From JAUSIF01 sp963711595 (GTDB taxonomy: Bacteria; Pseudomonadota; Alphaproteobacteria; Rhizobiales; Xanthobacteraceae), in NCBI GenBank assembly GCA_963711595.1, contig CAVQER010000004.1:62001-126000 (forward strand): a stretch of 64,000 bases of DNA, read 5' to 3'. Position numbers and translations under genes: made by a program. Positions within the stretch are counted from its first letter, which is position 1. The number at the start of each line of letters is the position of its first letter. The notes under the pieces were generated by a model. The model did no database searches, was not told where the DNA came from, and worked only from the letters and a program-made list of their open reading frames with translations. Of this stretch, positions 16,657 through 27,536 are shown piece after piece.

Positions 16657-18153
16657 ATGGGCTGCGCTCGGCGAATTCTAGCCTTCGGTATTTTCCTCTT
16701 CGTCGGCGAGGCACTGGCCGCCAGCCAGTTCGACTACGCTGAGTGTATCAAGTCGCGTGGCGACAGCGCGATCGCAGGCTGCACTCGCGTCATTGAGGAT
16801 CGAAGCGAAAGCGTCCCTGGCCGCGCGAGCGCCTACAACAACCGCGGCAACGCGTATCGCGCCAAAGACGACATGAACCGCGCCATCGCCGACTACGACG
16901 AGGCGATCGGATTGGATCCGAAGTATGCCGCGGCTTTCAGAAACCGCGGCAACGCGTATCGCGCTAAGGGCGACCACGACCGTGCCATCGCCGAGTACAG
17001 CGAGGCGATCCGGTTAGATCCGAACGATGCCTTGGCTTTCAACAACCGCGGCGTCGCGTATCGTGCCAAGGGCGACCACGGCCGTGCCATCGCCGACTAC
17101 AGCGAGGCGATCCGATTAGATCCGAAGCATGCGTCGGCATTCAACAACCGCGGTATCGCGTATCGCGCCAAGGGCGATCACGACCGCGCCATCGCCGACT
17201 ACAACGAAGCGATCCGCTTGGATCCGAAGGATGCCTTGGCTTTCAACAACCGCGGCATCGCGTATCGCGCCAAGGGCGACCACGACCGTGCCATCGCCGA
17301 CTACAGCGAGGCGATCCGCTTGGATCCGAACGATGCCTTGGCTTTCAACAACCGCGGCAACGCGTATCGCGCCAAGGACGACATCGACGCCGCTATCGCC
17401 GACTACGGCGAGGTCATCCGATTAGATCCGAAGCACGCGTCGGCATTCAGCAACCGCGGCTGGATGAGTTTTACCAAAGGCGATTTTCAGGATGCCGCTG
17501 CTGACGCCATACGCGCTATCGAGATCGAGGCCGACGCGAACAAGATACTCTTGCGATTCCTGGCGCGCGCCCGCGGTGGTGAAGCTGCCGGACCTGAGCT
17601 TGATGCAAACGCGGGTAGGCTCAAAACCAAAGAATGGCCGTTCGCTGTGATCGAAATGCTAATGGGCAAGAGCACACCGGAGGCGACCCTGCGCGCCGCC
17701 CGCAAGCCCGGGGAAGTCTGCATGGCGCATTTCTACATTGGGGAGTGGCATCTGTTGCGCGACCAAAAGACCGAGGCTGCGACGGCGCTGCAGAGGGCCG
17801 CCGATATGTGTCCAACGGAATACTTAAATCTTAATGCTGCGCGAGCCGAGTTGAAAAGGCTCGGGGCGGGCCGCGACGCGGCCGAGCAGGCGAAGAGCGG
17901 GCCTGAGCACGGCACCGCGAACCAACTGCAAGCCCGGGTTGATACGCAACCCTCGTCGCCTTTTCTGAACCGGACAATCGATCCTGGAGTCAGGGTAGAG
18001 TTTGAGAGATTTCTAGAAATGTTAGATCAGGTGCTTCGAGTTAATCCTAAAAGTGAGTTCAGCTCTCGCTCATCGTTGCTTCGTTCGGGCGATCTTTGGC
18101 CAATTGCAACAGGCAACGACGGACTGCGACGATGCGATGCGGTTGCAGCCTAA
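16657..18153 (+). CDS. Secreted tetratricopeptide-repeat protein (frame breaks near its end)
   Basis: From ATG 16657 the product has a signal peptide (ending EALAAS) and then seven consecutive 34-residue TPR units, about residues 50-290, of the form AFNNRGIAYRAKGDHDRAIA. The repeats are also nearly identical as DNA (102-bp period), suggesting recent expansion. A Cys-containing module follows. At 18049-18052 an AAAA run appears to carry one extra base: downstream TPR homology continues in the next frame to 18394, while this frame ends with unrelated residues. TPR arrays bind peptides; the partner is unknown. Longer in-frame starts (16528) are less likely. Confidence 0.75.
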   Translation: MGCARRILAFGIFLFVGEALAASQFDYAECIKSRGDSAIAGCTRVIEDRSESVPGRASAYNNRGNAYRAKDDMNRAIADYDEAIGLDPKYAAAFRNRGNAYRAKGDHDRAIAEYSEAIRLDPNDALAFNNRGVAYRAKGDHGRAIADYSEAIRLDPKHASAFNNRGIAYRAKGDHDRAIADYNEAIRLDPKDALAFNNRGIAYRAKGDHDRAIADYSEAIRLDPNDALAFNNRGNAYRAKDDIDAAIADYGEVIRLDPKHASAFSNRGWMSFTKGDFQDAAADAIRAIEIEADANKILLRFLARARGGEAAGPELDANAGRLKTKEWPFAVIEMLMGKSTPEATLRAARKPGEVCMAHFYIGEWHLLRDQKTEAATALQRAADMCPTEYLNLNAARAELKRLGAGRDAAEQAKSGPEHGTANQLQARVDTQPSSPFLNRTIDPGVRVEFERFLEMLDQVLRVNPKSEFSSRSSLLRSGDLWPIATGNDGLRRCDAVAA

Positions 18154-18394
18154 CAATTCCCACGTTCGGGATGCTCGTGGTCTAACCCATCTTCTGCTCG
18201 GGCGGTATGATAATGCAATTGCGGACTACGATGTCGCGACGAGACTCGAGCCGCGCAAAGTCAAATCGCTCTTTGGCCGCTCACTCGCGAAGCGACAGGC
18301 GGGCGATAATGCTGGGAGCGCCGCCGACCTCGCAGCGGCGAAAGCGATTAACCCAAGCATAGCCGAGCAATTCGCGCGCTACGGACTAAGGTAA
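18047..18394 (+). pseudogene. Out-of-frame C-terminal TPR part of the 16657 gene
   Basis: In the +1 frame relative to the upstream gene, the sequence reads as two more TPR-like units: QLQQATTDCDDAMRLQP and RYDNAIADYDVATRLEP, ending ARYGLR. Removing one A from 18049-18052 joins them to VLRVNPK, giving a continuous protein of about 578 residues. A GTG at 18053 could start it separately, but the first repeat would be cut. Whether the shift is real or a sequence error cannot be decided here. Confidence 0.65.
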
Positions 18395-18417
18395 ACCCGC
18401 GCGCCGGCGCGATTTTT

Positions 18418-18507
18418 ATGGCTTCCATCCTCGCCGACATGGGCTGCACCGAAGGGCAGGGACATTTCTTCGGTCGCTCGATACCGGCTCATGATTTCGA
18501 ACGGTGA
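18418..18507 (+). pseudogene. Relic of the 3' end of an EAL-domain gene
   Basis: A 29-codon piece (SILADMGCTEGQGHFFGR and IPAHDFER) matches the end of the EAL protein at 24273 (VILADMGCNEGQGYFFGR, MPAQEFER). The DNA similarity continues past the stop to CCTAGCAGCC and the following bases, so this is the remnant of a duplicated locus. The in-frame TGA replaces the codons for QW. Confidence 0.75.
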
Positions 18508-18579
18508 TGACTTTCGCCGTAGCCAGGTCGGGCCCCTCCGGTCGACCGGCCTAGCAGCCAAATCTCAAGTGCCGGTCCG

Positions 18580-19047
18580 TCAGCATGTGCCGCCCGAACG
18601 AAGGGAGCGAGACATGACCGTCACCAGCCAGTCGTACTCGCGCTTGCGATTTGCGGGGTAGTCGAAGGCCATGAGGTGCGCCACGCGGCCACCGCAAGAG
18701 AACAGCGCCTTGCGGTAAAAAATTTGATCGTTCCGAAGTCCGGAGCGCACGAACCAGCGCTCGCCATCCGCGCGATAGGTGAGCCGCTCGTCGGGACCCG
18801 TAGCCGAGCCGCGTGCGTTGACGCCCGATCCAATCGGTCTTCCGAATACCGCTATCCAGGTTTTCCCGTCGGGCGAGTGGAAGTAGTGGCCGCTCACTCC
18901 GGGCTGGTCGCGTATCGGTTCCGCCCGCCAGCCTTCCGGAACCTGCGCGAAGGTACCGAACTGCGGTTCGGAGTACCCGTGCAAATCTTGCGCAAGGACT
19001 TGAAGAGATGCGGTAAGGAATAGCCCGAATGCAAGAAGTGCTCGCAT
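18580..19047 (-). CDS. Secreted hypothetical protein
   Basis: A 155-residue protein from ATG 19047 (an in-frame ATG at 19068 would add 7). A signal peptide (MRALLAFGLFLTASLQVLAQ) precedes a mature domain with FAQVPEGWRAEPIRDQPGVS, SPDGKTWIAVFGRP and a single Cys pair in the C-terminal third. No family name is known to me. The 3' end of this gene has a degenerate partial copy at 27056-27136, so it was once duplicated with the EAL gene. Confidence 0.7.
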   Translation of the reverse strand: MRALLAFGLFLTASLQVLAQDLHGYSEPQFGTFAQVPEGWRAEPIRDQPGVSGHYFHSPDGKTWIAVFGRPIGSGVNARGSATGPDERLTYRADGERWFVRSGLRNDQIFYRKALFSCGGRVAHLMAFDYPANRKREYDWLVTVMSRSLRSGGTC

Positions 19048-19267
19048 CTGAAGCGAACGCACAAGCATGACAAGGGTCGCGCCCTATATCGGAGTTTTGA
19101 TCGACCTTTCCGCGTTCGCTCCAGACCTAGACGGTGGCGATCCCAGCCCGGCGATAAATTCCGATACCGATTTCGCCGCTGGGCAATTTAGATGTCTAAA
19201 CTGATCCTTCATCGGGCGGCACCCCCGGCCTCGAACCCGCGCGAGGCAAATCCAGGCGGCCCTATTG

Positions 19268-20476
19268 TCAGACCGAAGCGTCCGCGAGGGGGCTCAACGG
19301 CGCGAAGATGAAATTCTCGTCATCCAGCAGTGGAAACCTGATCACGCACTCAATCCCGTCCTCGTGCATATCGAGGCGCGCGCTGCCGCCGAGCATCTGC
19401 GGCACCAACCGCTCCAGAAGATCCGATCCAAATCCGCGTCGCTTCCTCTCCGGCATCTCGACGCCGGTCTCGCGCCAGCTGAGTATGAGCGTCGGTGAGA
19501 GTTGCGCCTCCTCCACGCGCCAGCGGACGTGGATTGCGGCGGACGACGAAGCCTTCGCCGACAGCGCGCCGTATTTGACGGCGTTGGTCGCGAGCTCGAA
19601 TACGAGCAATGCGAGCATCTGAATGGTGCGTGGACCGCATAGAATCTCTGGTCCTTCGAGCTGGAATTCCCTGCCCTCACGAAGGGCTTTGGCACTGAAT
19701 TCGAGCTCGAGCAGTTCACGAAGCCGAGCCGGACGCCCCGATTCAGTCACGAGCAAGTCGTGCGCACGCGCAAGCGCTTGGATGCGTGCTTCGAACGAGC
19801 CCTGAAATTCGGCAAGGTTCTCGCTGTATTTGACCGTACGGCGCGCGATCGCGACCACATTGGCGAGCAAATTCTTGATACGGTGGAATACCTCGTTGAG
19901 CAGGATCTGCCGCTCGTTCGCAAGGCGCTCGACCCGATCCAGCAGCAGGCTCCGTTCGATCGCGGCAGAAACGAGATCGGCAAAGGTCTGCAGGAAATCG
20001 ATGTCCGGCTGGCTCACCTGCCAAGGACCACTACTGTCAGCCTCGAGGCAGCCGTAAGGCCGGCCATCGACCCAGATCACCACGTTTGCGGAAATCTTCA
20101 CCCCGGCGCGCCGCACCAGCTCGGAGGGATCGAAACGGGTCTCCGTATCCACGTCGCTGATGACCGGTGCGCCGGCCTGCACACAGTAACCCATGGCGGA
20201 TCCCGGTCCCCCCGGTAAAAGTGTGCGATCGGGTGCGGCAAGCCCTTTGGGCAAACCGACTTCAGCACGCAATAGCAGATCGTCCGAACCCGACAGGACG
20301 GTCCCGAGTTTTGCCATGGGCACGCCCAGACCGGCGGCAACGTGCGTACAGGCATCCTGGGCGAGCTTCTCAAACTCCCGCCCGCGCAATGCTTCAGTGG
20401 CAAAATGTGCGATGGCGCGCTGACGGGCCGGCCAATTGCCGAAGGTTTCCGCGCTTGAACCACCGCACCTACTCAT
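19268..20476 (-). CDS. GAF-domain HWE/HisKA_2 sensor histidine kinase
   Basis: A 402-residue soluble kinase. A GAF domain (about 35-185, with GSAMGYCVQAGAPVI) is followed by a coiled linker, the H-box EVFHRIKNLLANVVAI (His near 197), the N-box ELATNAVKYGALS (near 297) and a glycine segment RRGFGSDLLERL. It should autophosphorylate in response to a cytosolic signal. No receiver-domain gene is nearby. It is the second orphan HWE kinase of the window. Confidence 0.9.
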   Translation of the reverse strand: MSRCGGSSAETFGNWPARQRAIAHFATEALRGREFEKLAQDACTHVAAGLGVPMAKLGTVLSGSDDLLLRAEVGLPKGLAAPDRTLLPGGPGSAMGYCVQAGAPVISDVDTETRFDPSELVRRAGVKISANVVIWVDGRPYGCLEADSSGPWQVSQPDIDFLQTFADLVSAAIERSLLLDRVERLANERQILLNEVFHRIKNLLANVVAIARRTVKYSENLAEFQGSFEARIQALARAHDLLVTESGRPARLRELLELEFSAKALREGREFQLEGPEILCGPRTIQMLALLVFELATNAVKYGALSAKASSSAAIHVRWRVEEAQLSPTLILSWRETGVEMPERKRRGFGSDLLERLVPQMLGGSARLDMHEDGIECVIRFPLLDDENFIFAPLSPLADASV

Positions 20477-20661
20477 GAACGTTAAATTTCTTGCGCGGTT
20501 TCAGTTCCCCACGAGCCCGCCGCTCGAGTTGGTCGAACAACGCTGGGGGGATCGTCTGCTAGGATTTATTGCCAATGGTCAAAGGTAGATCTTAATCAAC
20601 TGAGCGGAGCCGGCGCCGTCGATACTCAGTTCGAGCGGCGCCGACGTTCATCTCGAGTGGC

Positions 20662-20901
20662 CTAAACAATACTTTCGTCAATTCCTCGGGTCTCCTCGTC
20701 CTCGCCCTCAAGATCGTCCTCTGCTTCCGCCTCGCCTTCATCCTGAATTCGAGTCTCTTCGATTTCCGTATCCTCTCCGTAATTTTGCACGGAGGGATCG
20801 TCGTCCTTTTGATTGACTGATGGCTGTTGGTCGGGCTGGCCTTGCCCGCGCGGCTCGAAGGGTTTGTCCTGGCCGCGACGCTGCTCACGCTGTTCTGACA
20901 T
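20662..20901 (-). CDS. Small acidic, probably disordered protein
   Basis: A 79-residue protein. The N-terminal half is Gln/Arg/Gly-rich (EQREQRRGQDKPFEPRGQGQ) and the C-terminal half strongly acidic (EGEAEAEDDLEGEDEE). There is no hydrophobic core and it is likely unstructured. Similar small proteins are seen in rhizobial genomes, but I cannot name a family. It stands between two larger leftward genes. Confidence 0.5.
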   Translation of the reverse strand: MSEQREQRRGQDKPFEPRGQGQPDQQPSVNQKDDDPSVQNYGEDTEIEETRIQDEGEAEAEDDLEGEDEETRGIDESIV

Positions 20902-21082
20902 TATGATGCTCCACTCACGTAAATCGCTCCCTTTCCCCGAACGATGCGAAACGTGTTCTGTTCCGCTTCACAGCCGTAGAAATCGACGGAGTCCGTTATC
21001 CGACGCATGAGCGGGAAGCTTGGTGGTTGTGGGCGAGTTCGAAATTGCGGCTAGCACGTGCGCTGCCGCAGGGGTTCCACCG

Positions 21083-22897
21083 TCAGCAGCGCGCGTGCGG
21101 ACGCTCGGGACAGATCTTCAAGGATTTTGAGACCAGGAAAAACACGCGCGTGTCGCGATAATAATTCTCGGGCGAACGGTAGGTGAGGGGGACTGCCACG
21201 CCGACGTCGGCCTGGAGATCGTCCGCGAAAAACCACCGCACGCCGCCGCCGCCCGACGCGAGCGAAATGTTGCGGTCTTCGCCGGCGTGGAAATCGCGCA
21301 CCGCGCCGCCGTCGAAGAAGCCATACACCTGGATCATCTTCAGGGCTCCGGCGTTGATCTTTTGATCGAAGCGCAGCTCGACCGAGCCGGCGATGCCGTT
21401 GTCGCCGGTTATCTCCGCAGTGTCGTAGCCCCGTCCGAACAACTGCCCTCCCAGGAAGAATTCCTGTGATGCAAGGAGAGGTGTCGAAGCCCATTGGCCG
21501 GCAGCCGCGAACCTGACCGACCATACCTCGTTCAACATCTGAATCCGGGTAAACGCGAACTGCACCTTTGAAAACGTCGCGTCGCCGTCGGCGCGGGAGA
21601 GGAAGGGATCGTTGGATTTGGAAGCGCCGAATACCGGCAGCCCCTGCCGCAGGATGACGGTCAGATAATTCCAGGCTCCCTGTTTGTCCTGATGTTGGAA
21701 GTCGGCCGTGAACGCGACCGTGCGGAGGCGATCCCGGTACAACGTGCCGTCATCCTCGGCTTCGAGGACTTCGCCGGCACCAATGCTGCCGGTGAGCCAT
21801 ATCGACGTTCTCCGCGTGCGCAGCGGCACGGCGGTGAAGCGCGCTTCAATCGTGGTGGACCGGGTCCTTGTTCCCACCAGGCTCCTCTCATCGCTGGGCC
21901 AGATTTCGCCGTAAGCGGCCAAGAGGCCGAAGCGTGCTCCGTCAAGTCCCACCGGGGCCTCGTACCAGATCTGGCCGAAGGTGAGCTCGCGCGGGGAATC
22001 CGGCACCGTCGAGAAGAGTCCGCCGATGACGTCGCCGGGAACGAACGCCGAATTGAACGTCGATACGAAATGCGATTGGAAGGGTCCGATGGCCTCGATG
22101 CCGCGATTGTCGAGACCGAGCCCCGCAAGAACCCGCCACGTTTCGAGATATACGATTAGCCTGAACCGGCCCGTCGCGACTCCGATTTCCTCGAGCGCGA
22201 CATCCGCGATGCGATGTCCCGGCGTATCGTTGACCCGAAGAAGCTGACGCTCGAGCGTTGCAAGCCGCGACGGTTGCTCTGTCAGGATTACATCGAGGAG
22301 CTGGCGCGCGCGCGTATGAGCGCCTTCGCTCTTCAAGAACAGTTCGTGGATCGCACCCTCGATTACTTTGACCCGCACCACCCCACCATCGATCTCCTGC
22401 GGCGGGATGATGGCGCGGCTCAGGTGAAATCCGGCTTGTCGATAGACTTCGCCGATGGCATTGGCGATCTCGGCCAGATCGACTTCCGAGACGCTCTTGC
22501 CAATATAAGACTGATAAATCTCGCCAAACCGCTCGCGCGGGAAAGTTTTCGCGCCTTCGACAACCACGGCGGTGAGTTTGAAGAAGGGTTTGGGGTCGGG
22601 TTTCGATTTCGCTTCAGCTACCGACGGGAGACGAATTTCGGTTTTTTCTCTTCGCTCCTTCTCGAGCCGGAACGCATCGAAAGTCCGCTCGATTTGCGAG
22701 GGGTCGAGGCGCTGGCTCGGAGTGCCCTGCTGGGCGCCGGCGGGTGTTGCCCAAAGGGAGAGCGCCGCAAGGGCGATCGCGGATCGCCCGCTTAAAAAAG
22801 GCCCGGACAGTGATTGGCGAGCCCTCGCGTATCCGAGAGACTCTTTATCGTCCTTGCGAATGCCCCAGTCCCCGCGCCAAGGATGGCGTACGGTCAA
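21083..22897 (-). CDS. ShlB/FhaC/HecB (TpsB) outer-membrane transporter
   Basis: A 604-residue protein with an N-terminal export signal (LAALSLWATPAGAQQ near residue 55). A POTRA_2 domain follows (about 105-185: FFKLTAVVVEGAKTF, GEVYRQAGFHLSRAIIPPQE), then a beta-barrel ShlB domain with LGGQLFGRGYDTAEITGDNG near the end. TpsB proteins export a cognate large TpsA exoprotein (two-partner secretion). No TpsA gene lies nearby, so the substrate is unknown. The neighbour is a divergent FecR gene with a glycine/asparagine-rich tail. Confidence 0.88.
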   Translation of the reverse strand: MTVRHPWRGDWGIRKDDKESLGYARARQSLSGPFLSGRSAIALAALSLWATPAGAQQGTPSQRLDPSQIERTFDAFRLEKERREKTEIRLPSVAEAKSKPDPKPFFKLTAVVVEGAKTFPRERFGEIYQSYIGKSVSEVDLAEIANAIGEVYRQAGFHLSRAIIPPQEIDGGVVRVKVIEGAIHELFLKSEGAHTRARQLLDVILTEQPSRLATLERQLLRVNDTPGHRIADVALEEIGVATGRFRLIVYLETWRVLAGLGLDNRGIEAIGPFQSHFVSTFNSAFVPGDVIGGLFSTVPDSPRELTFGQIWYEAPVGLDGARFGLLAAYGEIWPSDERSLVGTRTRSTTIEARFTAVPLRTRRTSIWLTGSIGAGEVLEAEDDGTLYRDRLRTVAFTADFQHQDKQGAWNYLTVILRQGLPVFGASKSNDPFLSRADGDATFSKVQFAFTRIQMLNEVWSVRFAAAGQWASTPLLASQEFFLGGQLFGRGYDTAEITGDNGIAGSVELRFDQKINAGALKMIQVYGFFDGGAVRDFHAGEDRNISLASGGGGVRWFFADDLQADVGVAVPLTYRSPENYYRDTRVFFLVSKSLKICPERPHARC

Positions 22898-23010
22898 CGA
22901 ATCACTAATCGCCGCAAGGTATTAAGCCCATTGTCTCTAAGAAAGCGATGAAAATTGCACTTTAAATTGGCGCTTCGGGCCGCGCGTTTCGCGCCGGCCG
23001 GGAGGTCGCC

Positions 23011-24264
<1,254 letters not shown>

Positions 24265-24272
24265 CTGCGACG

Positions 24273-27026
24273 ATGAAGCGATACGGGCCGCATCTCTTCG
24301 TCATCTGCCTCCTGCTTGCGGCGCTGTTCTCCGGCGCCCATCAGGTCCTGCGTAATTTTTTGACCGACAGCCGTTTCGCGCTGTTGTCGCGGGAAGCAAG
24401 CGGCAACGTAGTCCTGGTCGCGATCGACTCGCCCTCGCTCGAAGAGGTCGGCGTCTGGCCATGGCCCCGACGCCTGCATGCCGAAGTGCTCACGAAATTG
24501 CATGACGCTGGGACGAGTGAGATCGCCTTTGACGTCGACTTCAGTTCTGCGTCCGAACCGCAATCGGACAACCACTTCGCGGCCGCGCTTCGCAACGCGG
24601 GCGGCTCAGTCGTTTTGCCCGCCTTCGAACAATGGTCGGCCGGCAGGAATGGGGACCGGCAGAGATTCCACAATTTTCCGCTCCCTTCCTTCGGCGAGCA
24701 CTCGTGGCGTGCGCTCGTAAATGTCTTCGTCGACCCGGACGGATTGGTACGGCGCTATCCGTTCGGTGAACGCGTGCGGGGCGAGTTCATCCCCTCCCTG
24801 GGTGCGCTTTTGGGGGGAGCTCAAGAGCTTCGCAACAACTCCTTCCTGATCGACCACAGTATCGACCCCGCTTCCGTCCCGGTTGCCTCCTACAAGGACA
24901 TCTTGCAGGGCGACCCTGCGGCACTCCGGAAAATCGTTGCGAACAAGAGAGTGATCATCGGCGCGACGGCGCTTGAGCTCGGCGATCGCGTGAACGTGCC
25001 CAACGGCAGAATTCTGTCGGGTGCGATGCTGCAAGTTCTCGCGACCGAATCGATCCTTCAGGGCCGTGACCTGAAAGCAGTATCCCCGTTGGCGGCTCTC
25101 CTGCCTGCGCTCGCGCTCATCGCCCTGATGATCGCTGCATGGACGCGCAGCACCTACTATCTGCGTGCCGGTCTTTTGCTTGTGGCTGCTACTCTTGCCG
25201 AGCTCGTGGCTCTCTGGGTGCAGGCACAATGGCCGCTGGTTCTCGACACATCGCTCCTTCACCTGGCTGTTGCCGGCTATCTCGTCGCCGGTGCAATGCA
25301 TGAGATCGACTTGCGCGGTTGGCTCGGCCGAATTGCGGAGCGACGGTTTCAGCGCGTGGCAATGTCCGTCGGTGACGGATTAGCCTGTCTCGACCGGAAC
25401 GGTCTGGTTACCTTCTGGAATCCGGGCGCGGTCTCGATGTTCGGCTACGACGCCCGCGAAATGATCGGGGCGTCCCTGAGCCAGGTCGTTCCCGACGCGA
25501 ATATTCCTGGGCGAGGGATTTCTCTAGGCGTGGTCGGCGCGCGAGCGACGGCTGGCGAGGTCGTCGAGCTCGAAGCGCGTCGCAAGAATGGTCAGGTCTT
25601 CCCGGTCGAGGCGCAGTTTTTTGGCTGGGAAGGCGCCGCCGGCCCCGAGTACGGCGTCCTTTTGCGCGACATCTCGATCCGAAAGCGGGAAACCCAGCGG
25701 ATCCAATACCTCGCCCAGGTCGACACGCTGACGGGTCTTGCCAACCGGCACACCCTTCGCGAGCACCTTGATGCGGCGCTGATGGAGGCCGAAGCCGAGC
25801 AGGGAGAGGTTGCCGTGCTCGTGCTCGATCTCGACAAGTTCAAGGACATCAACGATACGCTGGGTCATACCTGCGGCGACGAGTTGCTTACCGCGGTTGC
25901 AAGCCGTCTGAGAGGCTTGATCGATTCCAATTATCTGGTCGCACGGTTGGGTGGCGACGAATTCGCTGTCATCTTCACAGGGAAGCAGGTGGCCGGCCCC
26001 GCGGGAATCCTCGCCGAGCAGATTGCCCAGACCTTCAAGCGCGAAACCTTTTCAGTCCATGGCCGGCAATTGCAGGGAAGATGCAGCATCGGGATCGCGA
26101 TCTATCCGCGTGATACTGCGTCGCCCGAGCAGCTTCTCGCGAACGCCGACCTTGCCTTGTACAAGGCAAAAGCACAGGGCGGCGGGAAGTGGTGTTTCTT
26201 CACGCAGGAAATCAAGGACGCGCTTGCCACGAAGATCTCGCTGCAGGCGGAGCTTGGGCGGGCGATAAAGCAGGGCGAGTTCGAACTGTTCTATCAGCCT
26301 CAGGTTTCCTTGAAGAACCATCAGCTGGTCGGCGCCGAGGCGCTGATCCGGTGGCGCCATCCCGAGCGCGGCTTGCTCTTGCCGGGCGAGTTCATGGATG
26401 CCGTGCATACTTCCGCGCTGTCCAATGAAATTGCGTTCTGGGTGCTCGAAACCGCATGCCGCCAGGGAAGCGAGTGGGAGCGCCGCGGCCTGAAGATCCG
26501 CGTGGGCGTCAACCTTTCGCCCTCGCAGCTGCAAGCGGACGATCTCATCGCTGCTGTCATGCAGACTTTAAAAGCGACGGGGATGTCGGCCAGACTCCTC
26601 GAGCTCGAAGTCACCGAGAACATTCTTCTGCATGACGACGAGAGACCCGCCCATATTTTCTCGGCGCTGCGCGGGCTTGGTGTTGGTCTCTCGTTCGACG
26701 ACTTCGGTACCGGATACGGCAGTCTCAGCTATCTGAAAAAGTTTCCCTTCGATCGGTTGAAAATCGATCGCTCCTTCGTGCAGGAGCTCAAGACCGGCAC
26801 GGACGACGCCGTGATCGTCAGCTCCACGATCGCCCTGAGCAAGCTGCTCGGGCTTTCGGTGGTCGCAGAAGGCGTGGAGGATGCGGAAACGGCTGTCATC
26901 CTCGCGGACATGGGCTGCAACGAGGGGCAGGGATATTTCTTCGGTCGCCCGATGCCTGCTCAGGAGTTCGAACGGCAGTGGTTTTCGCCGCGACCCGTGC
27001 GGGCCATCAGTGCCGACGCCGCCTAG
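24273..27026 (+). CDS. CHASE2-PAS-GGDEF-EAL membrane sensor (c-di-GMP turnover)
   Basis: A 917-residue protein. TM1 (about 8-24) is followed by an extracytoplasmic CHASE2 domain (about 30-275: VAIDSPSLEEVGVWPWPR, VIIGATALELGDRV), then three closely spaced TM helices (about 280-355). PAS (about 365-480), GGDEF (RLGGDEFAVI near 560) and EAL (AEALIRW near 690, DDFGTGYGSLSYLKKF, VVAEGVEDAE) follow. Both catalytic signatures look intact, so the protein could make or break c-di-GMP. No RxxD inhibitory site is seen before GGDEF. It lies 8 bases after FecR1 and is probably co-transcribed with it. Confidence 0.93.
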   Translation: MKRYGPHLFVICLLLAALFSGAHQVLRNFLTDSRFALLSREASGNVVLVAIDSPSLEEVGVWPWPRRLHAEVLTKLHDAGTSEIAFDVDFSSASEPQSDNHFAAALRNAGGSVVLPAFEQWSAGRNGDRQRFHNFPLPSFGEHSWRALVNVFVDPDGLVRRYPFGERVRGEFIPSLGALLGGAQELRNNSFLIDHSIDPASVPVASYKDILQGDPAALRKIVANKRVIIGATALELGDRVNVPNGRILSGAMLQVLATESILQGRDLKAVSPLAALLPALALIALMIAAWTRSTYYLRAGLLLVAATLAELVALWVQAQWPLVLDTSLLHLAVAGYLVAGAMHEIDLRGWLGRIAERRFQRVAMSVGDGLACLDRNGLVTFWNPGAVSMFGYDAREMIGASLSQVVPDANIPGRGISLGVVGARATAGEVVELEARRKNGQVFPVEAQFFGWEGAAGPEYGVLLRDISIRKRETQRIQYLAQVDTLTGLANRHTLREHLDAALMEAEAEQGEVAVLVLDLDKFKDINDTLGHTCGDELLTAVASRLRGLIDSNYLVARLGGDEFAVIFTGKQVAGPAGILAEQIAQTFKRETFSVHGRQLQGRCSIGIAIYPRDTASPEQLLANADLALYKAKAQGGGKWCFFTQEIKDALATKISLQAELGRAIKQGEFELFYQPQVSLKNHQLVGAEALIRWRHPERGLLLPGEFMDAVHTSALSNEIAFWVLETACRQGSEWERRGLKIRVGVNLSPSQLQADDLIAAVMQTLKATGMSARLLELEVTENILLHDDERPAHIFSALRGLGVGLSFDDFGTGYGSLSYLKKFPFDRLKIDRSFVQELKTGTDDAVIVSSTIALSKLLGLSVVAEGVEDAETAVILADMGCNEGQGYFFGRPMPAQEFERQWFSPRPVRAISADAA

Positions 27027-27136
27027 CAGCCAGATCTCAAGACGGCTATGGGTCTGTCAGCATGCGCCGGGCGCTCACCGTCGGCGCAATAGGTGAGCCT
27101 TTCCTCGGTACCTGCGGCCGAGCCGAGTGCGTGAGG
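27022..27136 (-). pseudogene. Relic of a second copy of the 18580-19047 gene
   Basis: Downstream of the EAL stop, CCTAGCAGCC, ATCTCAAG, GTCAGCATG and AATAGGTGAGCC with GGCCGAGCCG follow in the same order as CCTAGCAGCC, ATCTCAAG, GTCAGCATG and GATAGGTGAGCC with TAGCCGAGCCG around the intact gene at 18580. The interior of the gene is deleted here. This is the reciprocal of the EAL relic at 18418. Confidence 0.6.
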
Positions 27137-27192
27137 GAACTAAGGGGAGAACGAACCGTTTGCCAACGCTGTAGCAAACGGAGGAAATCCCC

Positions 27193-27429
27193 ATGAGAGT
27201 TCTTACTGCAATCGCAGTTCTCGGTGCACTGACGGCCGGATCGCATGTCGCGGTCGCCCAGCAGGCAACCGGAACCGACAAACCCTTCTGTATACAGGGC
27301 GCGACCACCTCGAAGGCCGGAGAGCAGGAGTGTCGCTTCGACACCATGGCTCAGTGTGAGGCAGCAATGAAGGGCATTTCGACCGCGAAGTGCGGTCCCA
27401 ATCCCAAGACAGGGCAGATGAAGAAGTAA
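27193..27429 (+). CDS. DUF3551-like small secreted protein
   Basis: A 78-residue protein with a signal peptide (MRVLTAIAVLGALTAGSHVA, cleaved near AQQ). The mature part has Cys in FCIQGATT, ECRFDTMAQCEAAMKGI and CGPNP, the spacing of the DUF3551 family, which is abundant in Bradyrhizobium relatives and of unknown function. GGAGGA lies 7 bases before ATG 27193. The Cys residues probably form two disulfides in the periplasm. Confidence 0.8.
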   Translation: MRVLTAIAVLGALTAGSHVAVAQQATGTDKPFCIQGATTSKAGEQECRFDTMAQCEAAMKGISTAKCGPNPKTGQMKK

Positions 27430-27536
27430 ATGCACGGCGCGCACCTGATCGGGAAGGTCAGGTGCGCGCTGTTTTCTCGCCCTAGGTAAGCCCGAGGTCG
27501 AAAGCTCAAGTCGTCACTTCCGACCGTCCCCTCGCG

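Noticed and set aside
16242..16742. Pro/Arg-rich frame across the 21-bp repeats
   Set aside because: Variation among repeat units falls on third positions of the Ala/Gly frame, so that frame is the more likely coding one.
16804..17506. CRISPR-like array
   Set aside because: The 102-bp repeats are contiguous TPR codons without unique spacers and lie in an open frame.
18045..18060. Programmed +1 frameshift in the TPR gene
   Set aside because: There is no stop-codon-plus-slippery context as in known cases, and many other genes nearby carry unprogrammed shifts. An indel is the simpler explanation.
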